A stretch of 64,000 bases of DNA, from positions 1-64,000 of the forward strand of contig CALIZF010000015.1 in the NCBI GenBank assembly GCA_938028765.1. The letters are read 5' to 3'. The notes beneath the pieces were generated by a model, which saw nothing but the letters and a program-made list of their open reading frames with translations, was not told the origin of the DNA and ran no database searches. The position numbers and the translations under genes are program-made. Below, piece after piece: positions 37,428 through 45,976 of the stretch. Numbering within the stretch: position 1 is the stretch's first letter; the number at the start of each line of letters is the position of its first letter. This stretch comes from an uncultured Paracoccaceae bacterium. Lineage in GTDB: Bacteria > Pseudomonadota > Alphaproteobacteria > Rhodobacterales > Rhodobacteraceae.

Positions 37428-38684
37428 TCAGGCGGCCAGCCGCGCGCGCAGCGCGTCCATCCCCGGCGCGGCACCCGCGGGCCCGTAGAGCGCCAGCGCG
37501 GGCGCCCTCTCGATCAGGCGCGCCGCAAAGGCGCGGGTGTCGGCAGCGGTCACCGCCGCGATCTGCGCGGCCGTTTCGGCCACCTCGGGCACACGGCCCC
37601 AGATCGCGAGGAGGCGGGCCGCGCGCTCGGCCCGGTTCGAGGGGCTTTCCTGCCCCATCAGCAGGCCGGCGCGCAGCTGCGCCTTCGCGCGGGCCACCTC
37701 GGCATCGCCAAGGTCGTCGGCAGCGCGGCGCAGTTCCTCGACCGTCAGGGCGGCGAGTTCCGCCACCTCGTCTTCGCCCGTGCCGGCATAGAGCGTGATC
37801 AGCCCGGTGTCCTCGTGCGCCTGCGCCTGCGCGAAGATGGAATAGCACAGGCCCCGTTCCTCGCGGATGCGCTGGAAGAGGCGCGAGGACATGCCGCCGC
37901 CGAGCGCCGTGGCATAGACCTGCGCGACATGCACAGAAGGGTCGCGCCAGCCCGGCGCCTCGAAGGCGACGGCGAGGTGCACCTGTTCGAGATCCTTGAT
38001 CTCGCGCCGCTCGCCGCCGGCGAAGCGGGCAGGTTCTGGTGCCGGGGCGGCGGCGGGGGCAAGGCCGCCGAACAGCCGTTCCGCCACAGCGACGACGGCA
38101 TCGTGATCGACCGCGCCTGCGGCCGACAGGATCATCTGCGCGGGCGCATAGTGATCGGCCACAAACCGCCGGAAATCGGTTGCGCCATAGCGGCGCACCC
38201 GGTCGGCCGGGCCGAGGATCGGCCGGCCCATCGGCTGGTCGGGAAAGGCCACCTCCTGCAGCCAGTCGAAGATCACGTCATCGGGCGTGTCCAGCGCCTG
38301 CCCGATCTCCTGCAGGATGACGTGGCGTTCGGTCTCGATCTCGGCAGGGTCGAAGGCGGGGTTCAGCACGATGTCGGCGATCACGTCGAGCGCCAGCGGC
38401 ACGTCCGGCGCGAGGACACGGGCGTAGTAGGCCGTCGCCTCGCGCGACGTGTAGGCGTTGATGTAGCCGCCGACGTCCTCGATGGCCTCGGCGATCTGCC
38501 GGGCGCTGCGGGTCGCGGTGCCCTTGAACGCCATATGTTCGAGGAAATGCGCGATCCCGGTCTGGTCCGCACCTTCGTGCCGCGCGCCGGCGCTGACCCA
38601 GACGCCGACCGCGGCCGAGGCCAGGCCGGGCATTGCGTCGGTAACGATGCGGAAGCCGTTCGGCAGGGTGGCGGTGCGGATCAT
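37428..38684 (-). CDS. M16 (pitrilysin-family) zinc peptidase
   Basis: A 418-residue processing-peptidase-like protein. The inverted zinc motif HFLEH is at residues 46-50 (His46, Glu49, His50) and the third ligand is probably Glu126 in 'HVILQEIGQA'. The second half is the non-catalytic M16 domain with 'LGGGMSSRLFQRIREERGLC', the glycine-rich and R-x-x-Y-type substrate region. It resembles the alphaproteobacterial ancestor of the mitochondrial processing peptidase beta subunit. Its ATG overlaps the thrC stop (ATGA). Substrate in bacteria is unknown. Confidence 0.95.
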   Translation of the reverse strand: MIRTATLPNGFRIVTDAMPGLASAAVGVWVSAGARHEGADQTGIAHFLEHMAFKGTATRSARQIAEAIEDVGGYINAYTSREATAYYARVLAPDVPLALDVIADIVLNPAFDPAEIETERHVILQEIGQALDTPDDVIFDWLQEVAFPDQPMGRPILGPADRVRRYGATDFRRFVADHYAPAQMILSAAGAVDHDAVVAVAERLFGGLAPAAAPAPEPARFAGGERREIKDLEQVHLAVAFEAPGWRDPSVHVAQVYATALGGGMSSRLFQRIREERGLCYSIFAQAQAHEDTGLITLYAGTGEDEVAELAALTVEELRRAADDLGDAEVARAKAQLRAGLLMGQESPSNRAERAARLLAIWGRVPEVAETAAQIAAVTAADTRAFAARLIERAPALALYGPAGAAPGMDALRARLAA

Positions 38685-40069
38685 CGTCCGGTGCGCTCTC
38701 GGATCAGGGACTGGATGGCGGCAAGATTGTCGGGCACGCGCGTCACGCGCTCGGGCCGGTCGAAAAGGCCGGCCATCCGGGCGGGCAACGCGGGGCGGAT
38801 GCCGGTGGCGGCCTCGACCGCATCGGGAAACTTCGCGGGGTGCGCGGTCGCCAGCGTCACCATCGGCGTGGGGCCGGCATGCGCGCCGGCAACATGGACC
38901 CCGACCGCGGTGTGGGGGCAGAGAAGTTCGCCCGCCTCGGCCCAGGTCCGCGCGATCGTCGCGCGCGTCTCGGCTTCGGACGCCCGGCCCGAGGCGAACC
39001 CCGCGCGCAGCGCCTGCAGCGCGCCCGGCGGGATTGCGAAGCGGCCGGTCCGCTTCAGCTCGTCCATCAGCGCCGCGACCGCCGCCCCGTCGCGCCCCAG
39101 GGCATCGAACAGCGCGCGCTCGAAGTTTGACGATATCTGGATGTCCATCGACGGGCTGATCGAGGGGCGCACTGCCTCGGTCGCATAGAGGCCGGTGCTC
39201 AGCGCGCGATGCAGGATGTCGTTCTGGTTCGTCGCGATCACAAGACGCGCGACCGGCAGCCCCATCGCCCGCGCGACGTGACCGGCGTAGATGTCGCCGA
39301 AGTTGCCGGTCGGCACGGTGAACGACACCGCCCGGTGCGGCGCGCCAAGCGCAACGGCGGCGGCGAAGTAATAGACCGTCTGCGCCAGCACCCGCGCCCA
39401 GTTGATCGAGTTGACCGCCGCCAGCCCCATCGCGTCGCGGAAGGCATGGTCGTTGAACATGTCCTTCACGCGCGCCTGCGCGGCGTCGAAGTCGCCCTCG
39501 ATCGCCAGGGCGTGGACGTTCGGTTCCGCGGGCGTGGTCATCTGCCGCCGCTGCACGTCCGACACGCGGCCCTGCGGAAAGAGGATGAACACATCGACGC
39601 CCGGCAGGCCTCGGAAGGCCTCGATCGCCGCGGACCCGGTGTCGCCCGAGGTCGCGCCGACGATGGTGATGCGCCGGCCCGACCGCGCGAGCTGCGCCGC
39701 GATCAGCCGGCCGATCAGCTGCATCGCGAAGTCCTTGAAGGCCAGCGTCGGCCCGTGGAACAGTTCGCACAGGAAATGCCCCGGCGCGATCTGCACGAGC
39801 GGCGCACGGGCGGGATGGCCGAAGCCTGCATAGGCCGCCGCGATCAGCGCGCGGATGTCGTCATCCGCGAACGCCCCGCCGAGGAAGGGGCGCATGACGC
39901 GGAAGGCGACCTCCTCGTACGGCAGGCCGGCCAGCGCGGCGATGTCCGCCGCCGTCATCGCCGGCATCGCCTCGGGCACGTAAAGCCCGCCGTCGCGCGC
40001 GAGGCCAGCCATCATCGCCTCGGCAAAGCCGAGCGCGGGCGCCGCCCCGCGGGTCGAGATGTAGCGCAT
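38681..40069 (-). CDS. thrC: Threonine synthase
   Basis: A 462-residue PLP enzyme turning O-phosphohomoserine into threonine. The PLP Lys is Lys112 in 'FHGPTLAFKDFAMQLIGR'; the phosphate loop is in 'VGATSGDTGSAAIEAFRGL'; 'RYISTRGAAPALGFAEAMMA' is the usual N-terminus of the long bacterial/fungal form. It lies 9 bp downstream of the surf1-like gene and overlaps the M16 gene. Coupling of thrC to the cytochrome oxidase genes is conserved across Rhodobacterales but has no obvious metabolic reason. Confidence 0.97.
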   Translation of the reverse strand: MRYISTRGAAPALGFAEAMMAGLARDGGLYVPEAMPAMTAADIAALAGLPYEEVAFRVMRPFLGGAFADDDIRALIAAAYAGFGHPARAPLVQIAPGHFLCELFHGPTLAFKDFAMQLIGRLIAAQLARSGRRITIVGATSGDTGSAAIEAFRGLPGVDVFILFPQGRVSDVQRRQMTTPAEPNVHALAIEGDFDAAQARVKDMFNDHAFRDAMGLAAVNSINWARVLAQTVYYFAAAVALGAPHRAVSFTVPTGNFGDIYAGHVARAMGLPVARLVIATNQNDILHRALSTGLYATEAVRPSISPSMDIQISSNFERALFDALGRDGAAVAALMDELKRTGRFAIPPGALQALRAGFASGRASEAETRATIARTWAEAGELLCPHTAVGVHVAGAHAGPTPMVTLATAHPAKFPDAVEAATGIRPALPARMAGLFDRPERVTRVPDNLAAIQSLIRERTGR

Positions 40070-40078
40070 CGCGCCTCC

Positions 40079-40756
40079 CTACGCCGTCCGCCGCGCAATA
40101 CGCCAGACGAGGAACGCTGTCATCCCCGCCCAGACGGCCGCCAGCCCGAACCACGTCACCGCATAGCCGAAGTGGTCGTTCGGGATCCCGGCGGTGTCGA
40201 GCGGCAAGGGCGTCACGACCGGATCGGCCGGATCGACGCGGCGCGCGACGATGAGAACGGGCTCGGCGCGCAGGACCGCGGCCATCGCCGGCAGGTCGCG
40301 GGCGAACCAGATGCCGGTCCGTGCATCTGGCGGCGGGGTGAAGCGGTCCACCTCGTCGGGCCAGTGCAAGTTGCCGGTGACGGCGGCCGGGCCTTCGGCC
40401 GGCGGAAGGCCCGCGCGCAGCGCCTCGCGCAGGAAGCCGCGGTCCACGAGGATCCGCCGCCCCTCGGCCGTCTCGAACCCCGCGACCACGCGGTAGCCCG
40501 CCCCCGCCCCCTTCTGCGAGACCAGAACCCGGATGTCGTCGCCCGTGAACCGCCCCGTCACGGCGACCGGACGGTACCGGTCCGCATCCCGTTCGGGCGT
40601 CGCGGGCAACGGCCCCGGCGTGGCGGCGATCCGGGCCAAAATGTCGGCAAGGACCGCCTCCTTCCAGGCCAGACGCTGCAGCTGCCACAGGCCGAGGCCG
40701 ATCAGCACGGCCGCGCCGGCGAGGCCGAGAAGAAGCGGAAAGATCAGGCGGCGCAT
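40079..40756 (-). CDS. surf1: SURF1-family cytochrome oxidase assembly protein
   Basis: A 225-residue inner-membrane protein with one helix at each end ('LLLGLAGAAVLIGLGLWQLQ' and 'FGLAAVWAGMTAFLVWRIAR') and a periplasmic domain between. SURF1 motifs include 'LGLWQLQRLAWKEAVLADI' and 'ILVDRGFLREALRAGLPPAE' and 'NDHFGYAVTWFGLAAVW'. It assists heme a insertion into subunit I of the aa3 oxidase. It follows ctaE after a 66-bp gap containing a strong hairpin. Confidence 0.94.
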   Translation of the reverse strand: MRRLIFPLLLGLAGAAVLIGLGLWQLQRLAWKEAVLADILARIAATPGPLPATPERDADRYRPVAVTGRFTGDDIRVLVSQKGAGAGYRVVAGFETAEGRRILVDRGFLREALRAGLPPAEGPAAVTGNLHWPDEVDRFTPPPDARTGIWFARDLPAMAAVLRAEPVLIVARRVDPADPVVTPLPLDTAGIPNDHFGYAVTWFGLAAVWAGMTAFLVWRIARRTA

Positions 40757-40776
40757 CGAGGCCCCCGGAATGGACG

Positions 40777-40802
40777 GCGCGGGCCGCGTCGGCGGCCCGC
40801 GC
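40777..40802 (-). terminator. Strong hairpin between ctaE and surf1
   Basis: An 11-bp perfect stem (40777-40787 with 40792-40802) with a GTCG loop lies in the 66-bp gap after ctaE. There is no T tract. Inside a conserved operon it may attenuate transcription so that surf1-thrC is made at a lower level than the oxidase subunits, or protect the 3' end of the ctaE message. Confidence 0.5.
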
Positions 40803-40822
40803 GACAGTGGGTCAGCCGGGGA

Positions 40823-41629
40823 TCAGCGGCCCCAGACGTAGATTGCGGCAAAGAGGAACAGCCAGACCACATCGACGAAGTGCCAGTACCACGCTGCCGC
40901 CTCGAACCCGACGTGCTTGTCGGGGGTGAAGTGGCCCCGATAGGCGCGCACCAGGCAGACCGTCAGGAAGATCGTGCCGATAATGACATGCGCCCCGTGG
41001 AACCCGGTCGCCATGAAGAAGTTGGCGCCGTAGATGTTGCCCGCAAAGCCGAAGGCCGCGTGGCTGTATTCGTAGGCCTGAAGCACGGTGAAGAAGAGAC
41101 CCAGCAGGATGGCCAGGATCAGGCCGTTCTGCAGGTCCTTCCGGTTGTTCTCGTGCACCAGCGCATGGTGCGCCCAGGTCGCGGCCATGCCCGAGCACAA
41201 GAGGATCAGCGTGTTGATCAGCGGCAGGTGCCAGGGATCGAAGGTCTCGATGCCCGCTGGCGGCCAGACCCCGTCGGCCATCGGGCTGATCCCGTCGGGG
41301 TGCATGGGGTAGAGCGCGTGCTTGAAAAAGCTCCAGAACCACGCCGCGAAGAACATCACTTCCGACATGATGAACAGGATGAACCCGTAGCGCAGGCCGA
41401 TGCGCACCACCGGCGTGTGATCGCCCGCCCGGCTTTCCGCCACCACGTCGGACCACCATGCGAACATGACGTAGAGAACGACCGCAAGCCCCGCGAGGAA
41501 CATGAAGGGCGTGATGTCCTTCATCCACAGGACGGCGCCGAACAGCATGACAAACCCGCCGACCGCGCCCAGGAAGGGCCAGATCGACGGCTGCAGGATG
41601 TGGTAGTCGTGTTGCTTGCCAGAGGCCAT
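40823..41629 (-). CDS. ctaE: Cytochrome c oxidase subunit III
   Basis: A 268-residue inner-membrane subunit of the aa3-type oxidase with seven predicted helices. Signatures: '[20 protein letters not shown]' at the N-terminus, '[16 protein letters not shown]', '[20 protein letters not shown]', '[20 protein letters not shown]' and '[20 protein letters not shown]'. It stabilises proton uptake by subunit I. It follows ctaG by 21 bp. The catalytic subunit gene ctaD is not in the window, as is common in this order. Confidence 0.97.
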   Translation of the reverse strand: MASGKQHDYHILQPSIWPFLGAVGGFVMLFGAVLWMKDITPFMFLAGLAVVLYVMFAWWSDVVAESRAGDHTPVVRIGLRYGFILFIMSEVMFFAAWFWSFFKHALYPMHPDGISPMADGVWPPAGIETFDPWHLPLINTLILLCSGMAATWAHHALVHENNRKDLQNGLILAILLGLFFTVLQAYEYSHAAFGFAGNIYGANFFMATGFHGAHVIIGTIFLTVCLVRAYRGHFTPDKHVGFEAAAWYWHFVDVVWLFLFAAIYVWGR

Positions 41630-41650
41630 GGTTCCGGTTCCCTCGTGTCG

Positions 41651-42214
41651 TCAGTTGGCCGCGGTCGGGGCGGCAAGCCCCGCGTGCTCTTCCGGCAGCG
41701 GCGCCAGGTGGAAGGTGTAGGACAGCGTCAGCTGCCGGAGGAACCTGCCCTCGCGGTCGGTGACAATGGCGGGATCGACATAGAAGGTCACCGGCATCTC
41801 GACGCGCTCGCCGGGCTGGAGGACCTGCATCTCGAAGCAGAAGCAGTCGATCTTGGTGAAGTATCCGCCGGCGGCATCAGGCGTGACGTTGTAGCTGGCG
41901 ATGCCCGCCACGGGCTTGTCGGTCGGGTTGTAGGCCTCGTAGAACGCAAGGCCCACCTCGCCGATGCGCAGCGTCATCTCGCGCTGGAGGGGGCGGAAGC
42001 GCCACGGCATTTCGGCGGCCAGCGAGGCGTCGAAGCGGACCGACAGGGTGCGGTCCAGCACAGTATCCGGCGCCGCGGAGGCCCGCGCGGTGGTGCCCGC
42101 GAACCCGGTCACGCGGCAGAACCAGTCGTAGAAGGGCACGGCCGCGAACGACAGCGATCCCATCAGGACGGCGACGCCGACCAGCTGCAGCAAGGTGCGG
42201 GTGCGCGCGGTCAC
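41651..42214 (-). CDS. ctaG: Cytochrome c oxidase assembly protein Cox11/CtaG
   Basis: A 187-residue copper chaperone delivering Cu to the CuB site. One N-terminal membrane helix, then the periplasmic domain with '[16 protein letters not shown]' and the copper motif CFCF in '[20 protein letters not shown]', followed by '[17 protein letters not shown]'. The start overlaps the stop of the 62-residue ORF by 4 bp. Position between ctaB and ctaE is the standard one. Confidence 0.96.
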   Translation of the reverse strand: MTARTRTLLQLVGVAVLMGSLSFAAVPFYDWFCRVTGFAGTTARASAAPDTVLDRTLSVRFDASLAAEMPWRFRPLQREMTLRIGEVGLAFYEAYNPTDKPVAGIASYNVTPDAAGGYFTKIDCFCFEMQVLQPGERVEMPVTFYVDPAIVTDREGRFLRQLTLSYTFHLAPLPEEHAGLAAPTAAN

Positions 42215-42399
42215 GACCCGCCCCCCCGGGCCAGTTCGGGCCGCACGACATGGTCGAATGCCTGCATCGGATGACCGTTCGACACCTTCACCACCGTCAG
42301 GCCGAACACCAAGGCGACAAACGCCGCCAGCACGGCAAGAAGGCCAAGGTTGCGGCCGAACCGCCGCCGGTGCAGTTCGTGATCTGGCCGGAACGCCAT
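42211..42399 (-). CDS. Small membrane protein of the cox operon
   Basis: A 62-residue protein with a basic N-terminus ('[14 protein letters not shown]') and one membrane helix ('[20 protein letters not shown]'), facing the periplasm with its C-terminal third. It lies 1 nt after the ctaB stop and overlaps ctaG by 4 bp. A small gene is regularly found at this place in Rhodobacterales and is sometimes called coxF. Assembly factor or small subunit is an inference from position. Confidence 0.85.
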   Translation of the reverse strand: MAFRPDHELHRRRFGRNLGLLAVLAAFVALVFGLTVVKVSNGHPMQAFDHVVRPELARGGGS

Positions 42400-42400
42400 C

Positions 42401-43336
42401 CTACCACCCCCCGAGGCCGAAGGGCGCCAGCGCGGTCTCTGCGAGGATCGCCCCGAAATGCAGGAACAGATAGCTCAGCGAAAAGCGGAAGAACCGCCGC
42501 TCGGCGAGGTGGCCGTCGGCTTCGCTGTCCGCATCCGACCGCCGCCAGACACGGACCGCCCCGGCGACGAATACCGCGTTCAGCACGAGGGCAACCGCGA
42601 GGTAGAGCGGCCCGCCGATGCCCGTGAAGGCCGCACCGATCGCCACCGGCGCCAGCGCCAGCGTGTAGCCGAGGATGTGGTTCCGCGTCGCGCGCCGGCC
42701 ATGCGTGACGTTTAGCATCGGCACGCCCGCGGCCGCGTAGTCGCCCTTGGTGAACAGCGCCAGCGCCCAGAAATGCGGCGGTGTCCACATGAAGATCACG
42801 AGGAACATCGCCACGGCCTCGACCGCGACGCCGCCGGTGGCGCAGGCCCAGCCCACCATGGGCGGAAAGGCCCCCGCAGCCCCGCCGATCACGATGTTCT
42901 GTGGTGTCGCCCGCTTCAGCCACATCGTGTAGACGACCACGTAGAAAAAGATCGTGAAGGCGAGAAACCCGGCCGCGAACCAGTTTGCCGCCAGCCCGAG
43001 CATCACCACCGCGATGCCCGACAGCGCCAGCCCGATCGCCATCGCCTCGCCGGGCGCCACGCGACCGGCCGGCACCGGCCGGCTGCGCGTCCGGCGCATC
43101 GCCGCGTCGATATCCGCGTCCCACCACATGTTCAACGCGCCGGATGCGCCCGCGCCGAGCGCCACGAATAGGATCGCCGCCAACGCCTCCACCGGGTGCA
43201 GCGACACGGGCGCCGCCAGCAGCCCGACCGCCGCGGTGAACACCACCAGCGACATGACCCGCGGCTTCAGCAGCGCCACATAGTCGCCGAAGCTGGCCTC
43301 GGGCTCGCCGACGGCAGAGACGCGGATATCGGTCAT
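42401..43336 (-). CDS. ctaB: Protoheme IX farnesyltransferase (heme O synthase)
   Basis: A 311-residue UbiA-family prenyltransferase with about nine helices. The first Asp-rich motif is '[20 protein letters not shown]' and the second loop is '[20 protein letters not shown]' with '[20 protein letters not shown]' after it. It farnesylates heme b to heme o, the precursor of the heme a of the oxidase. Nine bp separate its ATG from the ctaC stop. Confidence 0.96.
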   Translation of the reverse strand: MTDIRVSAVGEPEASFGDYVALLKPRVMSLVVFTAAVGLLAAPVSLHPVEALAAILFVALGAGASGALNMWWDADIDAAMRRTRSRPVPAGRVAPGEAMAIGLALSGIAVVMLGLAANWFAAGFLAFTIFFYVVVYTMWLKRATPQNIVIGGAAGAFPPMVGWACATGGVAVEAVAMFLVIFMWTPPHFWALALFTKGDYAAAGVPMLNVTHGRRATRNHILGYTLALAPVAIGAAFTGIGGPLYLAVALVLNAVFVAGAVRVWRRSDADSEADGHLAERRFFRFSLSYLFLHFGAILAETALAPFGLGGW

Positions 43337-43345
43337 CGCAGCCGC

Positions 43346-44242
43346 CTAGTCGGCCGCGGCCACGCGGCGCGCAGGCAGCGTCGCGGGATCGCCCGCATAC
43401 TCGGCAACAGCCTCTTCAAGCCAGGCCGCATACGCCTCTTCGCTGACCACCTTCACGGTGATCGGCATGTAGGCATGCGCAATCCCGCAGAGTTCGGAGC
43501 ATTGGCCGAAGTAAATCCCTTCGTGCTCGGCCTTGAACCAAAGCTGCGCGAGCCGGCCGGGAACGCCGTCCTGCATCACGCCGAAGGCGGGGACCTTCCA
43601 CGAATGGATCACATCCGCGGCCGTCACTTGCACGACGATCGTCTTGCCGACGGGCACGACCATCGCGGTGTCGGTCGCCAGCAGGAAGTGTTCGCGGCTG
43701 TAGCCGGCCTCGATCAGTTGCGCCTCGACCTCGGGCGTGAGGCGGAAATCCCCGCCGGTCGCCGGCGCGCCGATCATGTAGCTGTCGAACTCGAACTCGT
43801 GGTCCGGGTATTCGTAGGTCCAGTACCACTGCTTGCCGGTCGCCTTGATGGTGACGTCGGCGACGGGGATTTCCTGCTGCTTGAACAGGACCGGCAGCGA
43901 GAACGCGCCGATGAACACCAGGATCAGGATCGGGACAAGCGTCCAGGTGACCTCGAGCGGCGAGTTGTGCGTGAAGGTGGCGGGCGTCGGATTGGCGCTG
44001 CGGTTGTAGCGCACGATCACGATGGCCAGCAGCGCCAGAACGAAGATGGTGATCGCGGTAATGATCACCAGCACCATCCCGTCCAGCCACTGGAGATCGC
44101 GCGCAAGCTCGGTTGCGGCGGGCTGGAACCCGCGACCGCCTTGGATCGGCGTGCCGATCACGGGCAGGTCCTGCGCAAGGGCCATCCCCGGCATCAGCGC
44201 GGCCGCGGCGGCCAGGGGGCGAAGCATCGTGGAGAGGCGCAT
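43346..44242 (-). CDS. ctaC: Cytochrome c oxidase subunit II
   Basis: A 298-residue precursor with a signal peptide ('[18 protein letters not shown]'), two membrane helices and a periplasmic cupredoxin domain. The CuA site is '[18 protein letters not shown]' with the upstream His in '[15 protein letters not shown]'; '[20 protein letters not shown]' is the aromatic cytochrome c docking patch. The ATG at 44242 was chosen over an upstream one at 44392 because the signal peptide starts there. First gene of the operon; an AT-rich element with TATGAT on the minus strand (44356-44351) lies about 110 bp upstream. Confidence 0.97.
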   Translation of the reverse strand: MRLSTMLRPLAAAAALMPGMALAQDLPVIGTPIQGGRGFQPAATELARDLQWLDGMVLVIITAITIFVLALLAIVIVRYNRSANPTPATFTHNSPLEVTWTLVPILILVFIGAFSLPVLFKQQEIPVADVTIKATGKQWYWTYEYPDHEFEFDSYMIGAPATGGDFRLTPEVEAQLIEAGYSREHFLLATDTAMVVPVGKTIVVQVTAADVIHSWKVPAFGVMQDGVPGRLAQLWFKAEHEGIYFGQCSELCGIAHAYMPITVKVVSEEAYAAWLEEAVAEYAGDPATLPARRVAAAD

Positions 44243-44403
44243 GTCGATTTCCCGTCCGGTTCCCGTTCCTCGGGCGGCCCGCCGCCGCCTTGGGGCGCGT
44301 GACGCACCGCCGGTTGCCGCGGGGGTGGCGTTGTCGCCCGACCCTGTGAAATCATATATCCCGCAGACCGGCAAGCGCGGGCGATGCGGCAAAACCGCGC
44401 CGA

Positions 44404-44417
44404 GTGATCTGGATCAT
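44404..44417. promoter_or_regulatory. FNR/FnrL-type box between ctaC and tldD
   Basis: GTGAT-CTGG-ATCAT is a perfect dyad matching the FNR consensus TTGAT-N4-ATCAA at 8 of 10 defined positions. It lies 16 bp before the tldD ATG and 162 bp before ctaC. Oxygen-dependent control of the aa3 oxidase by FnrL would be sensible, but the spacing favours an effect on tldD or a repressor position. Confidence 0.45.
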
Positions 44418-44433
44418 TGTGGAGGATCAAGGC

Positions 44434-45855
44434 ATGGACGGCGACCGCTTCGCACCTTTCCGGACGCACCTCGACGAGGCGCGCGCGCTTGCGCTTCTGC
44501 GGGGCGCGCTGGCGGGGGCCGAGGACGGCGAGCTGTTCCTCGAACGCCGCCGGTCCGAGACGCTGGTGCTCGACGACGGCCGGCTGCGCACCGCGGCCTA
44601 CGATGCGACCGAGGGGTTCGGGCTGCGTGCAGTTTCGGGCGAGGTCGCCGGGTATGCCCATTCGACCGAGATTTCCGAGGCCGCGATCGCCCGCGCTGCG
44701 GCCACGGCCCGGCTGGTCATCGGTGCGGGGGGCGGCACGCTGGCCGAGGCGCCGCCACGCACCAACCGTCGCCTCTACACCGACGCCGATCCGCTGGCCG
44801 ATGCTGACTTCGCGGCGAAGGTCGCGACGATGCGCGCGCTCGACGCCTTTGCGCGCGATCTCGATCCCGCGGTCGTGCAGGTGACCGCCAGCCTTTCGGC
44901 AAGCCTGCAGGAGGTGGTGATCCTGCGCCCCGAAGGCGGGCATGTCGCCGATGTTCGCCCGATGGCGCGGCTCAACGTGCAGGTGATCGTCGAGCGGGGC
45001 GGCCGGCGCGAGACCGGCAGCGCCGGCGGCGGCGGGCGGTTCGGCCTTGCGGGCCTGCTCGATCCCGCGCACTGGCAGGGCGTCGTGCGCGAGGCCTTGC
45101 GGCAGGCGCGCGTCAACCTCGACGCCGAAGCCGCACCGGCGGGCGTGATGGATGTGGTGCTCGGCCCCGGCTGGCCCGGGATCCTGTTGCATGAAGCGGT
45201 GGGTCACGGGCTCGAGGGCGACTTCAACCGCAAGGGCACCTCGGCCTTCGCGGGCCTGATGGGCCAGCGGGTTGCCGCGCCGGGCGTCACCGTGATCGAC
45301 GACGGCACGATCCCCGACCGGCGCGGGTCGATCACCGTGGACGACGAGGGCACGCCCTCGGGCCGGACGGTGCTGATCGAGGACGGGATCCTGACGGGAT
45401 ACATGCAGGACCGGCAGAACGCCCGCCTGATGGGCGCGGCGCCCACGGGCAACGGCCGGCGCGAAAGCTTTGCGCATATCCCGATGCCGCGGATGACCAA
45501 TACGATCATGCTGGCGGGCACCGCCGAACCGGCCGAGATCGTGGCCGACCTGAAGGACGGCATCTGGGCCACCGGCTTCGGCGGCGGGCAGGTGGATATC
45601 ACGAACGGCAAGTTCGTGTTCAGCTGCACCGAGGCCTACCGCGTCCGCAACGGCCGGGTCGTGGCCCCGGTGAAGGGCGCCACGCTGATCGGCGACGGGC
45701 CGACCGCGCTGCGCCAGGTGCGCGCGATCGGACGCGACCTGGCGCTGGACCCCGGCATGGGCAACTGCGGCAAGGCCGGTCAGTGGGTGCCGGTCGGGGT
45801 CGGCCAGCCCACGCTGCTGATCGGCGGGCTGACGGTCGGCGGTTCGGCCGCCTGA
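44434..45855 (+). CDS. tldD: TldD metalloprotease subunit
   Basis: A 473-residue protein of the TldD/PmbA (TldE) family. The zinc motif HEAVGH is at residues 253-258 in 'GILLHEAVGHGLEGDFNRKG', with 'FGGGQVDITNGKFVFSCTEA' further on. TldD and TldE form a heterodimer that degrades unfolded peptides and matures some ribosomal peptides (microcin B17). No tldE is adjacent. GGAGG lies 8 nt before the ATG at 44434; an upstream start at 44404 would lie inside the FNR-like box. Confidence 0.95.
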   Translation: MDGDRFAPFRTHLDEARALALLRGALAGAEDGELFLERRRSETLVLDDGRLRTAAYDATEGFGLRAVSGEVAGYAHSTEISEAAIARAAATARLVIGAGGGTLAEAPPRTNRRLYTDADPLADADFAAKVATMRALDAFARDLDPAVVQVTASLSASLQEVVILRPEGGHVADVRPMARLNVQVIVERGGRRETGSAGGGGRFGLAGLLDPAHWQGVVREALRQARVNLDAEAAPAGVMDVVLGPGWPGILLHEAVGHGLEGDFNRKGTSAFAGLMGQRVAAPGVTVIDDGTIPDRRGSITVDDEGTPSGRTVLIEDGILTGYMQDRQNARLMGAAPTGNGRRESFAHIPMPRMTNTIMLAGTAEPAEIVADLKDGIWATGFGGGQVDITNGKFVFSCTEAYRVRNGRVVAPVKGATLIGDGPTALRQVRAIGRDLALDPGMGNCGKAGQWVPVGVGQPTLLIGGLTVGGSAA

Positions 45856-45863
45856 CCGCGCGG

Positions 45864-45872
45864 TTATCCACA
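45864..45872. promoter_or_regulatory. Perfect DnaA box
   Basis: TTATCCACA, the consensus 9-mer for DnaA, sits 105 bp before the dprA ATG and 46 bp from the CtrA-type box. A single copy does not make an origin. Confidence 0.5.
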
Positions 45873-45917
45873 GCTTTCGGCGGCAGGACGCGGAAATCCC
45901 GGCGCGGGGCGTTAAAC

Positions 45918-45933
45918 TTAACCTCGAATTAAC
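45918..45933 (+). promoter_or_regulatory. CtrA-binding site upstream of dprA
   Basis: TTAA-N7-TTAAC matches the CtrA full site exactly, 43 bp before the dprA ATG; another TTAA lies 6 bp upstream and a GANTC site (GACTC, 45938-45942) follows. In Rhodobacter capsulatus the DNA-uptake genes needed by gene-transfer-agent recipients, including dprA, depend on CtrA, which supports the assignment. Confidence 0.7.
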
Positions 45934-45976
45934 TCCGGACTCGGCAGGGTGTGCCTGCGGATGAGGCGAGGTTGCG

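Noticed and set aside
37428-39770. 780-residue frame suggesting an M16 fusion
   Set aside because: The N-terminal part is thrC out of frame; the M16 protein starts at the ATG overlapping the thrC stop.
45856-45976. Possible chromosomal origin because of the DnaA box and CtrA site
   Set aside because: Only one DnaA box, no AT-rich unwinding region and no parAB/dnaA/hemE neighbourhood.
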